Shown here in pieces: positions 18,456-26,814 of a DNA stretch of 64,000 bases. The notes below the pieces were generated by a model. It worked only from the letters and a program-made list of their open reading frames with translations. It had not been told where the DNA came from and did not search any database. Source of the stretch: Glutamicibacter arilaitensis Re117 (GTDB lineage: Bacteria > Actinomycetota > Actinomycetes > Actinomycetales > Micrococcaceae). Numbering within the stretch: position 1 is the stretch's first letter; each line of letters begins with the position of its first letter. Made by a program: the position numbers and the translations under genes. Location: NCBI RefSeq assembly GCF_000197735.1, contig NC_014550.1, positions 3,534,001 to 3,598,000 on the forward strand. The letters are read 5' to 3'.

Positions 18456-19156
18456 ATAACGAAAATGCCGTTCAAGTTTCCTTGCGCGGCGAGCCATCAC
18501 CAGGCCATCCGGTCTTCCAGCTGCGAAACGCCCGCCTGTCCGTGCGTGCAAGTGCGCAATCACTGCTGGCGGTCGATGAACTCACGCTATATCCTGCAGA
18601 ACGCGTCGTCATCACCGGCCCCTCGGGAGCCGGAAAATCCCTGCTCTTGTCCATGATCACCGGACGCTGGGCGCCCGCGCTGGAATTCTGCGGCACCCGT
18701 ACCTGCCATGCTTCGCGCATCGGCTATATTCCACAGCGCGGACAAGACGCCCTGCATCCGTTGCTGCCCCTGGGCCGGCAACTGGCCAAGGCCACCGCCG
18801 CCGCCGCGCAACGGGTTGGCGAAGTCCTCGCCGCCGTGGGGCTCGATGATCCGAGACTGCTTGGCAGGCGTCCTGCCGAGCTCTCCGGCGGACAGGGGCA
18901 ACGCGCAGCCATCGCACTAGCAGTGCTCAGCGGTGCGCCGCTGATCTTGGCCGATGAACCAACCAGCGCGCTGGACCACAGCTCACGAGACCGCACCCTG
19001 TCAATGCTCCAAAGCGTCCTGACCGAAAAGCAAACCCTGGTCATGGTCACCCATGATCCCGTGGCAGCCCAGGCGCTGGCCACCCGGCAGCTGGCCGTGG
19101 ACTCGGGAAGAATCATCCCCCTCCAGTCCGCGGCAGCGCAACGGGCCACCGCATGA
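18452..19156 (+). CDS. Peptide/nickel-type ABC importer, ATP-binding subunit 1
   Basis: ATPase of an Opp/Dpp/Nik-like importer: Walker A GPSGAGKSLL, signature LSGGQGQRAAIAL, Walker B LILADEPTSALD. I place the start at ATG 18452 (MNNENAVQVSL); the GTG at 18434 would translate through the Fur box and promoter. At 234 residues it is short for the family (usually 260-330) and lacks the extended C-terminal region. The next ATPase overlaps it by 4 bp. Confidence 0.88.
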   Translation: MNNENAVQVSLRGEPSPGHPVFQLRNARLSVRASAQSLLAVDELTLYPAERVVITGPSGAGKSLLLSMITGRWAPALEFCGTRTCHASRIGYIPQRGQDALHPLLPLGRQLAKATAAAAQRVGEVLAAVGLDDPRLLGRRPAELSGGQGQRAAIALAVLSGAPLILADEPTSALDHSSRDRTLSMLQSVLTEKQTLVMVTHDPVAAQALATRQLAVDSGRIIPLQSAAAQRATA

Positions 19157-19857
19157 GCGGCCCCGCACTAGAGGTTGCGGAAGTCAGCGCCTCGCATTCG
19201 CGTGGCACCGGAACCCGCCAGGTCCTGGCCCCATTGTCCTTCAGCCTGCCCGCCGGCCAAACACTGGCCATCACCGGAGAATCCGGGGCCGGGAAGAGTA
19301 CCTTGGCCGAAATCATCCTCGGTCTGCGTCCGCCGGCCACAGGCCAAGTCAAGGTGCACGGAGAAGCCTGGGTCGGGCCACGGCGCCCGGTCCAGCTGCA
19401 CCAGCGCCGGCTGGTCCAAGGGGTCCCGCAGGACCCGTCCGCGGCCTTCGTGCCGCGCTGGAGCATTCGCGCTTTCATGGCGCAGGCCATCTCCCGCTTG
19501 GTTCCCGGGGGCAATGCCCGGGAGCTGATTTCCATGGCCGCGCAGCTGGCCCAGCTTGAAATGGCCCTGCTGGACCGACGCCCGCAGGAACTGTCCAGCG
19601 GCCAGCTGCAGCGAGCGGCCCTGGCCCGCGCCGTCGCGGTGCAGCCCCATGTGCTGGTCGCCGATGAACCCACCAGCGCATTGGATCCACGCACCGCCGA
19701 ACAGGTTGCCACCCAGCTGTTCTCCGCCGCGTCACTGACCGGCACCACCTTGCTGCTGGTCACCCACGATCCGCAGCTGGCCGCGCGATGCTCGCGCACC
19801 ATCGACATCCACCCGCCCCAACGCCGCATCACCCACCCAAGGAGCTTCCCCGCATGA
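19153..19857 (+). CDS. Peptide/nickel-type ABC importer, ATP-binding subunit 2
   Basis: Second ATPase of the importer, 234 residues: Walker A GESGAGKSTL, signature LSSGQLQRAALARAV (Gly to Ser at the third position), Walker B VLVADEPTSALD, then a switch histidine in LVTHDPQ. ATGA overlaps on both sides tie it to the first ATPase and to the binding protein. It probably forms a heterodimer with subunit 1 under the fused permease. Confidence 0.9.
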   Translation: MSGPALEVAEVSASHSRGTGTRQVLAPLSFSLPAGQTLAITGESGAGKSTLAEIILGLRPPATGQVKVHGEAWVGPRRPVQLHQRRLVQGVPQDPSAAFVPRWSIRAFMAQAISRLVPGGNARELISMAAQLAQLEMALLDRRPQELSSGQLQRAALARAVAVQPHVLVADEPTSALDPRTAEQVATQLFSAASLTGTTLLLVTHDPQLAARCSRTIDIHPPQRRITHPRSFPA

Positions 19858-21371
19858 GACTTACCCGCCGTACCCCGGCCTGGCTCGCCCTGGCCATCTG
19901 CTCGTCCTTGTCGCTCACCGGTTGCTTCTCCGCAGCCGCCGAACAGGCCTCGGGCGAAGACCGGATCAGCGTGGCGCATATGCAGCCGCCGCGATCGGGG
20001 CTCAGCCCGCTAAGCGATGACGCGTTCAAGCTCTCGCGCTGGTCCGCCGCCGAAACCCTGGTGACCCTGGACGAGGACGGAACGGCCCAACCGGGACTCG
20101 CCACCGGCTGGGAGCGAATTAGCGATCTGGTCTGGGAATTCTCCATCCGGCAGGAGGTCACTTTCCACAACGGGAAGCCGCTCACCGCGCAGGCCGCAGC
20201 GCATTCCCTGCAGCAGGCCATTGATTCCATCCCGGTACCGCGCATCCTCAACGGCACCACGCTGGAAGTCGACGTGCACTCCGCAGAGAAAATCCGGGTC
20301 GCCACCGCGGATCCGGACCCGCTGCTGCCCCAGCGCCTGTCCAGCCCGCAGCTGGCGATCTTCGATGCTGCGGCCTATGCCGCTAACGGGGTGGATCCGG
20401 CAGGTACCGGAACCGGCCCCTTCCGAATCGTGGCCGTGGACGGAATTTCCGGCGCGACCTTGGACCGCTACGACGGCTACTGGGGCGAGCCAGCCGCAGC
20501 TGCGGGCATCGACGTGAAGTTCGTGCCCGATGGCACCGCCCGCGCCGCTGCGCTGCGCACCGGAGAAGCGGACATTGCCGAGGCCATCCCGGCCGGCCAG
20601 GCCGCCTCCGTGGATCAGCAGCTGCTCACCGAAGTTGCGATGCCGCGCACCAATACGCTGTACCTGAATACCGAATCGGGGCCTTTTGCCGATCCTGCGG
20701 TCCGCGCGGCCGCACGCGCCGCGGTGGACCGGGTAGCTATTGTGCAATCGGTGTACGAGAGCCGCGCCGATGTTGCCGAGGGGCTGCTGGGCCCGGCCCT
20801 GCCCTACGCGGCGAAGCTGCGTGAATCCGAAGAATACCGCCAGTTGCTGGAACAGCGCGCCGAGCCGGCCAAGGTCAAAGACGTGAAGATCAGCCTGGGC
20901 ACCTTCACCGACCGCGCCGAGCTGCCTGAGGTTGCCGTCATCTTGGAGCAGCAACTCGAAGCGGCCGGCTTCGATGTGCAACAGGATGTGCGCGAATACC
21001 AGTACATCGAAGCGGACGCACTGGATGGGGCTTTCGACGCCTTCATCCTCTCGCGCGCCACCGTCCTGGACTCCGGTGACCCGGTAGCCTACCTGGCCTC
21101 GGACTTCACCTGCACCGGCGGTTTTTCCATCGCACAGCTGTGCGACAAGTCCGTAGACCGGTCTATCGACATCGCGTCGCAGACCGAAGCCGGGACCGAA
21201 CGGCAGCAGCGCATCATGCTGGCCGAGGCCCAGATCCTGGGCACTGATGCGGCCATCCCCTTGCTCCATGAGCGCGTGATCCAGGGCGAAGGCTCCACGG
21301 TGCGCAACGCTGCACAGGATCCACGGGAACGCCAGCTGGTGACCGCAAAGACCCAGCTGGATGACAAGTAG
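19854..21371 (+). CDS. Solute-binding lipoprotein, family 5 (peptide/nickel/metallophore type)
   Basis: Extracytoplasmic binding protein of 505 residues. The signal peptide ends in the lipobox LTGC with Cys24. The mature protein has the SBP_bac_5 pattern, including WSAAETLVTLDEDG, LVWEFSIRQEVTFHNG and VAMPRTNTLYLNT. The ATG at 19854 overlaps the preceding stop. Given the Fur-family box, a metal-metallophore or nickel cargo is likelier than a food peptide (inference); the ligand cannot be read from sequence. Confidence 0.9.
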   Translation: MRLTRRTPAWLALAICSSLSLTGCFSAAAEQASGEDRISVAHMQPPRSGLSPLSDDAFKLSRWSAAETLVTLDEDGTAQPGLATGWERISDLVWEFSIRQEVTFHNGKPLTAQAAAHSLQQAIDSIPVPRILNGTTLEVDVHSAEKIRVATADPDPLLPQRLSSPQLAIFDAAAYAANGVDPAGTGTGPFRIVAVDGISGATLDRYDGYWGEPAAAAGIDVKFVPDGTARAAALRTGEADIAEAIPAGQAASVDQQLLTEVAMPRTNTLYLNTESGPFADPAVRAAARAAVDRVAIVQSVYESRADVAEGLLGPALPYAAKLRESEEYRQLLEQRAEPAKVKDVKISLGTFTDRAELPEVAVILEQQLEAAGFDVQQDVREYQYIEADALDGAFDAFILSRATVLDSGDPVAYLASDFTCTGGFSIAQLCDKSVDRSIDIASQTEAGTERQQRIMLAEAQILGTDAAIPLLHERVIQGEGSTVRNAAQDPRERQLVTAKTQLDDK

Positions 21372-21383
21372 AGCAATAAATCC

Positions 21384-23228
21384 ATGAAATTCTCCATCCT
21401 CCGCCAACAGGCCGGTTCCGGGCTACCCGCGCTCTCCTGCCTGCTCAGTGCGCTGGCGCTGCTTTTGCTGGCTGGTGCCCTGCCTTGGCTCTCGCGTACC
21501 GATCCGGCCGCGGCAGTGCTCCGTGCGCGCTACGCCGAGTTGGAACCCACCGCGCAAGCGCTGGACGCGGTCCGCAAGCAGCTGGGCCTGGATCATGGTC
21601 CGCTGGCAACCAGCTGGCGGTGGTGGTCCGGGGTGCTGCAAGGAGATTTGGGTACCTCATGGGTTAGCGGTGCCGAGATTGCCCCTGGCCTCTGGCGTGC
21701 GCTGTCGGTGTCCGCTACGCTCACCGCTTTCGCCACCGTTGTTGCCCTGCTCGTGGCCGGGGCGCTGATCCTGCCGGCGGCGCTGCGCGTGCTGCGTGAC
21801 CGCCCGCAGTCCGGTTCGGGCCCGCTGGGGGTAGCCCTGACCGCACTGCCGGAATTCCTGCTGGCCAGCTTCCTGCTGGTGCTCGTGGCCGTGCAGTGGC
21901 AGTGGCTTCCGCCCTACGGGTGGAGCGGCATCGAGCATGCCATCTTGCCTTCGCTGGCCTTGGGCATCCCTGCTGGAGGGCTGCTGGGGCGCTTGCTTGG
22001 CGATTCCATCGCCTCGGTGGCGGCCGAACGCTGGGTGGACATTTGGCGGTTGGCTGGCGCCTCGGGCCCGGTGATTTTCTCCGGGGTGCTTCGCCGGGCT
22101 TCGGCGGCCATCATCGACCAGCTCGGGCTGGTCTTCATCGGGATGCTCGGCGGCGCGGTCGCCGTGGAGCAGGTTTTCGCCGTCCCGGGGCTTGGACGCT
22201 ACCTGCTCGGCTCGGCCAACGCGCAGGATCTGCCGGCGCTTCAGGGCGGTTTGCTGTTCATGGCCGTGACCGCGCTGCTGATCGGGTTGCTGGCAGCCGC
22301 CGCTCGCCGCGTCCTGCGCGGCGGGCCCCTGCCCGCAGGGTCGCTTCCAGCACCGCCCGAGGCACGAGGCAACCGCCGGGTCCAGCGGTGGACCGCGGGG
22401 CTCAGCTGCGCCGCGCTGCTGGCGATGCTAGGCGCGGGACTTCCCCGGGATCCTTATGCGATCAACTACTTGCGGCTCCAGGCGCCAAGCTTGTCCTTGC
22501 CGTTCGGAGCCGATTCCAGCGGGCGCGATCTGCTGGCCAGGGTGGCTCATGGCACCCTGGGCACGATTCTCCCGGCCATCCTGATCGTGCTGTGCGCGGT
22601 CTTGATTGGCTTGCTGCTGGCCGGGGCCGGCGACATCTCGCGCGGACCGTCGATGATTGCCAATGCGACTCCGCCAATTCTCGCCGGCGTCATCATTGCG
22701 GCCCTGGCCGGTCCCTCGGTGGGCGGCGCGGCAGTCGCGGTGCTGTGGGTGACCTGGCCGCCACTGGCCACTCATGCCGCTTCCTTGCTGGAGGAAGCCC
22801 GTGCGATGCCGCATATCCGCTGGCTTCCGCTGGCAGGCCTGGGCCGGGGGCAAATTTGGTTCCGGCACCTGCTGCCGGCGGTGCTTGCGCCTTTGCTGCG
22901 CCATGGGCTGCTGCGCCTGCCCGGTGTTGCGCTGGCCTTGGCTGCGTTGGGTTTCCTCGGGCTCGGCGCCCAGCCGCCAACCCCGGAGTGGGGCCTGCTG
23001 CTTGCTGAAGGCATCGGCTACGTGGAGCGTGCGCCATGGACGGCCGTGGCACCAGCCCTGTGCCTGGTGCTCGTCTCGGTCTGCGCGGTAGCTGCCGCGG
23101 GGATGAGCTCCTCGCAGCGTCCTCCGAAAAATTCTGGCTATACCGGTGCTGGAACCACCGTGGCATCTTCGAATGCGCCCGCGGACACTTCTGCTGCCCC
23201 CGCTGACGGCACGGTGCCCAGCCGCTGA
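21384..23228 (+). CDS. Fused DppB-DppC-type ABC permease
   Basis: A single 614-residue membrane protein contains both permeases of the importer. Half 1 (about 1-320) is DppB-like: its EAA loop is DIWRLAGASGPVIFSGVLRR and it ends in EQVFAVPGLGRYLL. After a short polar linker, half 2 (about 335-585) is DppC-like: SLPFGADSSGRDLLARV, EAA loop EEARAMPHIRWLPLAGLGRG, and GLGAQPPTPEWGLLLAEG. The fusion is uncommon since these are normally two genes. The C-terminal tail is Ala/Pro-rich. It follows the binding-protein gene after 12 bp. Confidence 0.9.
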   Translation: MKFSILRQQAGSGLPALSCLLSALALLLLAGALPWLSRTDPAAAVLRARYAELEPTAQALDAVRKQLGLDHGPLATSWRWWSGVLQGDLGTSWVSGAEIAPGLWRALSVSATLTAFATVVALLVAGALILPAALRVLRDRPQSGSGPLGVALTALPEFLLASFLLVLVAVQWQWLPPYGWSGIEHAILPSLALGIPAGGLLGRLLGDSIASVAAERWVDIWRLAGASGPVIFSGVLRRASAAIIDQLGLVFIGMLGGAVAVEQVFAVPGLGRYLLGSANAQDLPALQGGLLFMAVTALLIGLLAAAARRVLRGGPLPAGSLPAPPEARGNRRVQRWTAGLSCAALLAMLGAGLPRDPYAINYLRLQAPSLSLPFGADSSGRDLLARVAHGTLGTILPAILIVLCAVLIGLLLAGAGDISRGPSMIANATPPILAGVIIAALAGPSVGGAAVAVLWVTWPPLATHAASLLEEARAMPHIRWLPLAGLGRGQIWFRHLLPAVLAPLLRHGLLRLPGVALALAALGFLGLGAQPPTPEWGLLLAEGIGYVERAPWTAVAPALCLVLVSVCAVAAAGMSSSQRPPKNSGYTGAGTTVASSNAPADTSAAPADGTVPSR

Positions 23229-23240
23229 ACAAATGGCGAA

Positions 23241-23284
23241 AGACCCTGGATCCAGTAGTGCGGCTGGGTTTCAGGGATCTTTTC
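23241..23284 (+). terminator. Probable terminator of the ABC importer operon
   Basis: AGACCCTG (23241-23248) pairs with CAGGGATCT (23272-23280) with one bulge, followed by TTTCCC. It lies between two convergent genes. Confidence 0.45.
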
Positions 23285-23331
23285 CCGGTCCATTCGATCC
23301 TGCCTGGAATCCGGACCCGGTGTCCGGCCTG

Positions 23332-24417
23332 TCAGTTCTGCGCGAAAAGCACGGCCGCATCGTCCACTACCTGCTTCGCGCCGCCGCGCTGCCAGCTTTC
23401 GCGCTGGCGCCGGGCACCATTTCCCCGATTCGCCAGCGAAGCCAGGTAATTGACCACGAATTCCTCGTCTCCATTACGATGCAATTGCTTGCAGGCGTAG
23501 TCGAGGACCCCTTCGAGCATGGTCTTGGCGCTAACGCGTGTATTGGATGCCGGGTCGAAATAGGTGCCGTACACCCCTTCCTTGGCGCTTTGCCACAGGC
23601 CCAGGTCAAGAGAGTGCGAGGATCGCGGTTCCATGACGTCCGGTGTTGTTGCGGCGGTATCCACAATCGCCCGGATCAGCAGCGCCAGCGCTACTGATTC
23701 ACTAGCCTTGATTTGCGTATCCGCAGCTCGGACTTCAATGGTCGGATGGTTCACCGACAAGCGGGCAAACCATCCCAGGTGGCCCGGATCAAGCAGGGCG
23801 CCGGAGGCAACCATCGCCGAGACGTGCTTCCCGTATGCTTCAGCAGATTCGAAAGCAGGCGGAATCCCGGAGGCAGACCACCGGCGGTAGTGCACGGCCC
23901 GCCAGGATTCGAAACCGGTCAGTTCGCCATTCCAAATTGGCGAGTTGGCGCTCATTGCGGTGAGCACCGGCAACCAGCCGCGCAAGGCATTCAACGCCCT
24001 GACCCCGGCTTCCGCATCCGGGACATGAACATGGATATGCAGTCCGTTGATGAAGTGTTCCCGGGCGATGCCCGGAACGAATTCATGAATCTTCGCATAG
24101 CGCTCGCCCTCAGTGAATCGCGCAGTTTCCGGAAGCAGCAGCGGAGTTCCCGAAGCAAAGGGGGCAACACCGTGCTCACGGCAAATGCGCATGATTGCTG
24201 CCCTGCGTTCAGCCAGGGCACCAAGAGCTTGCGCAGCTGAGGTGCAGATCCCGGTGACGACTTCCAGCTGGGAGGCCAGCAGTTCGCGGTGCACCGTGGT
24301 CCCGTCCAATTCCTGCCCCAGCAGCTGCGAGCTCAGTTCATCGCTCATCGGGATGGGGACGGACGTCTCGGGATCCACGAGGAAGAACTCTTCCTCGATC
24401 CCAAAGGTTCTGGTCAT
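23332..24417 (-). CDS. YbdK-type carboxylate-amine ligase (GCS2 family), copy 1
   Basis: Member of the glutamate-cysteine-ligase 2 family, which joins the gamma-carboxylate of glutamate to an amine using ATP; the true substrate of YbdK proteins is not settled. The 361-residue protein keeps FGIEEEFFLVD (about 5-15, ATP/Mg site), SQLEVVTG (about 50), NGLHIHVHV (about 124) and the ANSPIWNGELTGFESWR block. GAGG precedes the ATG. A diverged second copy is at 34.6 kb. The neighbours are stress-type genes. Confidence 0.88.
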   Translation of the reverse strand: MTRTFGIEEEFFLVDPETSVPIPMSDELSSQLLGQELDGTTVHRELLASQLEVVTGICTSAAQALGALAERRAAIMRICREHGVAPFASGTPLLLPETARFTEGERYAKIHEFVPGIAREHFINGLHIHVHVPDAEAGVRALNALRGWLPVLTAMSANSPIWNGELTGFESWRAVHYRRWSASGIPPAFESAEAYGKHVSAMVASGALLDPGHLGWFARLSVNHPTIEVRAADTQIKASESVALALLIRAIVDTAATTPDVMEPRSSHSLDLGLWQSAKEGVYGTYFDPASNTRVSAKTMLEGVLDYACKQLHRNGDEEFVVNYLASLANRGNGARRQRESWQRGGAKQVVDDAAVLFAQN

Positions 24418-24804
24418 TGGACCTCGTTCTCTTCATCTGCTCATCGATATCAATCGAACACTAAACCGCACTGAACCAACCCCCTGCTTTTCCTCTCCCA
24501 AACACAGCTATTTTCCAGAAACGCATTGGGCTGGGGGCCATACGCTGAATTCCGGATCGGGGTAGGCGTGGATCGATTTTCCCAGCCGATGCCAAGCGCA
24601 TTGCCACCCGGGCACAAGCCGCCAATCGCCGGGTTGCAAAGTGTGCGATGGTCGACTCATCGCGGTCCGGTACGCACCGCGGAACAAAAAGCTGTCAACC
24701 GTCACGCCCGCATTGAGGCGCAGCTTCAGCTGGCGGCCCGCAAGGGACGCCGAACTGCATTTACTGAATGACCCGATATTCAAGCGACGCAGGAGGAAAG
24801 ACGA
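24418..24804. other. Intergenic region between the ligase and PRC genes
   Basis: It must hold the divergent promoters of the ligase and the PRC protein. A + frame at 24526-24771 ends in a basic stretch but has no ribosome site or homology I know. Nothing else stands out. Confidence 0.4.
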
Positions 24805-25563
24805 ATGATCAGCACAGAACAGCTCAATGAGCTAAGCCTTATCGGCGGCACCGTGGTCGGTCCCGATGGCCAGAAGATCGGCAAGTTCGGCCAGGTCTTC
24901 ATCGATGACCGCAGCGGAGAACCTGCTTGGGCCACCGTCCACACCGGCTTCTTCGGCCTGTCAGAGAGCTTCATTCCACTGAGCGAAGCAGCCATTGCCG
25001 GAGATACCTTGTCGATTCCCTACGACAAGCAAACGGTGAAGGATGCTCCGAACATCGAGCCCGAAGGCCGCCTGTCCGAGGCAGAAGAGCAGGAGCTCTA
25101 CCGCTACTACTCTCTTGCCTGGGATGACGCGGACCAAGCCGCCGTGCAACCTGGCGTCCCGGAATCAGAGGCGCGCACCGAGTACTCCCGGGACGATGTG
25201 CGCGAACCGGTGGCTGGCGGCCCGGAAGCCTCCATGCTCCGTTCCGAGGAACAGCTGCATGTGGGAACCGAGAATGTGGAAACCGGCAAGGTGCGACTGC
25301 GCAAGCATGTCGTCACCGAAGATGTCACCAGGACCGTTCCGGTAAGCCACGAGGAAGTCCGGCTTGAACGCGAGCCCGTGGCCGATGCCCCAGCAGCAGG
25401 CGCCTTGGGCGGCGAGCTTGCCGAGGATGAGAAAAGCACCGAACCGGTGGAGCGGGTGAGCCTGGAGAAGGAAGCAGTCACGGAAGAAGAACGCCTCAAG
25501 GCTGAATTGCGCAAGGAGCAGGTCGAGACAGAGGGCTTGAGCGACGGTCGGCAGACCCGCTAG
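24805..25563 (+). CDS. PRC-barrel and DUF2382 (YsnF-type) stress protein
   Basis: Protein of 252 residues. The first ~75 form a PRC-barrel (IGGTVVGPDGQKIGKFGQVFID); residues about 145-250 form DUF2382, with the hallmark RSEEQLHVGTENVETGKVRLRK and the repeats of KHVVTEDVTRTVPV. YsnF-like proteins are general-stress proteins of unknown biochemical role, thought cytoplasmic. AGGAGG lies upstream of the ATG. The long acidic/polar tail is normal for the family. Confidence 0.88.
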   Translation: MISTEQLNELSLIGGTVVGPDGQKIGKFGQVFIDDRSGEPAWATVHTGFFGLSESFIPLSEAAIAGDTLSIPYDKQTVKDAPNIEPEGRLSEAEEQELYRYYSLAWDDADQAAVQPGVPESEARTEYSRDDVREPVAGGPEASMLRSEEQLHVGTENVETGKVRLRKHVVTEDVTRTVPVSHEEVRLEREPVADAPAAGALGGELAEDEKSTEPVERVSLEKEAVTEEERLKAELRKEQVETEGLSDGRQTR

Positions 25564-25608
25564 CCGTTCATGCAAAGCACTGCACGCAACCCCGATTCAG
25601 CTGGGACA

Positions 25609-25653
25609 GGAGCGGAATCCGGTTTCCTGCCGGGTTCCGCTCCGGCATTTTTC
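25609..25653 (+). terminator. Terminator after the PRC/DUF2382 gene
   Basis: A 9-bp perfect stem (25609-25617 with 25635-25643) with a 17-nt loop is followed by ATTTTT. Confidence 0.8.
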
Positions 25654-25747
25654 CAGTTGGATCCCTTGCCGTGCGCTGGAAGAACAATGATCTGTTCGAC
25701 TCCCGCTGCCGTTCCGGCGAGATTGGCCTGCACCGGAAAGCAGATCC

Positions 25748-26101
25748 TTGCAAAAGGGCAAACGGCACCAGGGATCTCATGAAACGCGTGCCGCAATCCT
25801 TGCCGCACACCTGGATCGGCCCATGGGCGTGCTCGGCGTGGCGTTCCGCTTTGTCGTGCTTGGCCAGCTACTTTGCGCCATGGAATCAAGTACGGATTAT
25901 TCGGAAGCGCTTTACGAAGCGACCATGGCTACGATTACCGGTTCGGGGATCACCAGCACCGATGCCTTTTCAAAAGCACTCCAGCTTGTCCTGGCCATGT
26001 ATTCGGTGGTCATCTTCGCAACCCTTGCCGGCTCACTGGGAGCGTTTTTCCTCCAGTCCCAAGTTGAAGGCAAGCGCGGCGTGAATGCCTCACGCCACTA
26101 G
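25748..26101 (+). CDS. Small membrane protein resembling half of an ion-channel pore
   Basis: About 117 residues; the useful part begins near MGVLGVAFRFVVLG (25823). A hydrophobic segment, then YEATMATITGSGITS, then the long helix LQLVLAMYSVVIFATLAG. This is the pore-loop/second-helix layout of Ion_trans_2 proteins, with TITGSG in the place of the potassium filter TVGYG, so potassium selectivity is not expected. The first membrane helix looks shortened and the start is uncertain, so it may be a truncated gene. Confidence 0.55.
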   Translation: MQKGKRHQGSHETRAAILAAHLDRPMGVLGVAFRFVVLGQLLCAMESSTDYSEALYEATMATITGSGITSTDAFSKALQLVLAMYSVVIFATLAGSLGAFFLQSQVEGKRGVNASRH

Positions 26102-26123
26102 CTGGCAGAGAACCCCTTGGCTC

Positions 26124-26432
26124 CTAGGCGTATTCAAGGACGCAGTCGCGGCAGACGATTCCATCCCCGGTTTTCTTCTCCGCCTGGCTTCGGTGCCGGA
26201 TGGTGAAGCAGCTGCAGCACACGAATTCATCCTGGGCCTGCGGTATGACATCAACAGAAAGCTCTTCATCCACAATCGCGCCGGGAAGCTCCAGTCCGTC
26301 GGTCAGATCGGTCTCGTCGAGATCCGAAACGACGCTCTTGGCATCAGGCGCATCGGCTTTCTGCACAGCTTTGAGTGTCTTCTCTGATGCTTCGGCAACG
26401 TCGGGTCGAACTTCATCGTAGTCTGCAGCCAT
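26124..26432 (-). CDS. DUF4193 protein, actinobacterial zinc-ribbon-like
   Basis: About 102 residues from ATG 26432 (MAADYDEVRP). The acidic N-terminal half is followed by a conserved C-terminal ribbon: CCSCFTIRHRS and CRDCVLEYA give two Cys pairs fit to bind zinc. The family is restricted to Actinobacteria and has no known function. The longer reading to 26459 has no ribosome site. Confidence 0.88.
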   Translation of the reverse strand: MAADYDEVRPDVAEASEKTLKAVQKADAPDAKSVVSDLDETDLTDGLELPGAIVDEELSVDVIPQAQDEFVCCSCFTIRHRSQAEKKTGDGIVCRDCVLEYA

Positions 26433-26613
26433 GGTCCATTCTCCACAAATCGGGGACACGCGATGCCTTCGGCATCGTCGGATGCCTGGCCTGCTGGCAA
26501 GCCTGCCAAGCTATCCTCGCTAGATTACATATCCCCAAGTCATCCAGTTTGCAGGTGGGAAAATTACTAGCAACTCCCAAGGTTCGGTGAACCGTTCTGG
26601 CGGATCCGGGCGT

Positions 26614-26814
26614 CTACCGGTTCTCGAATTTGTTCAGCTTATGCGTCCCATCGCAAAAAGGCTTGATTGCTGAAGCCCCGCACCGGCACAGCGCCACGGT
26701 CCCCCGGCGTGAATCCAGTTGCTGGTTATCCTCATCGAGGATCTCGAAGTCTCCGCGTACCAGCAGCGGTCCACGGGGGCACACGGTGATTGAGGTTTCC
26801 TTCGGCTCGCTCAT
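26614..26814 (-). CDS. CDGSH iron-sulfur domain protein, copy 1 (intact)
   Basis: A 66-residue protein with a complete CDGSH motif: CRCGASAIKPFCDGTHKL supplies three Cys and one His for a [2Fe-2S] cluster. Such proteins carry electrons or donate clusters. Its ATG overlaps the stop of the upstream diiron protein by 4 bp, so the two are made together, and it is a plausible electron donor for that protein (inference). The ribosome site lies within the upstream gene. Confidence 0.92.
   Translation of the reverse strand: MSEPKETSITVCPRGPLLVRGDFEILDEDNQQLDSRRGTVALCRCGASAIKPFCDGTHKLNKFENR

Noticed and set aside
20010..21407. 465-codon minus-strand open frame
   Set aside because: It is antisense to the solute-binding lipoprotein, which has clear domain motifs, and has no ribosome site; a high-GC shadow.
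21896..23008. 370-codon + frame inside the permease gene
   Set aside because: Out-of-frame with the fused permease, rich in Arg/Gly/Ala and without a domain.
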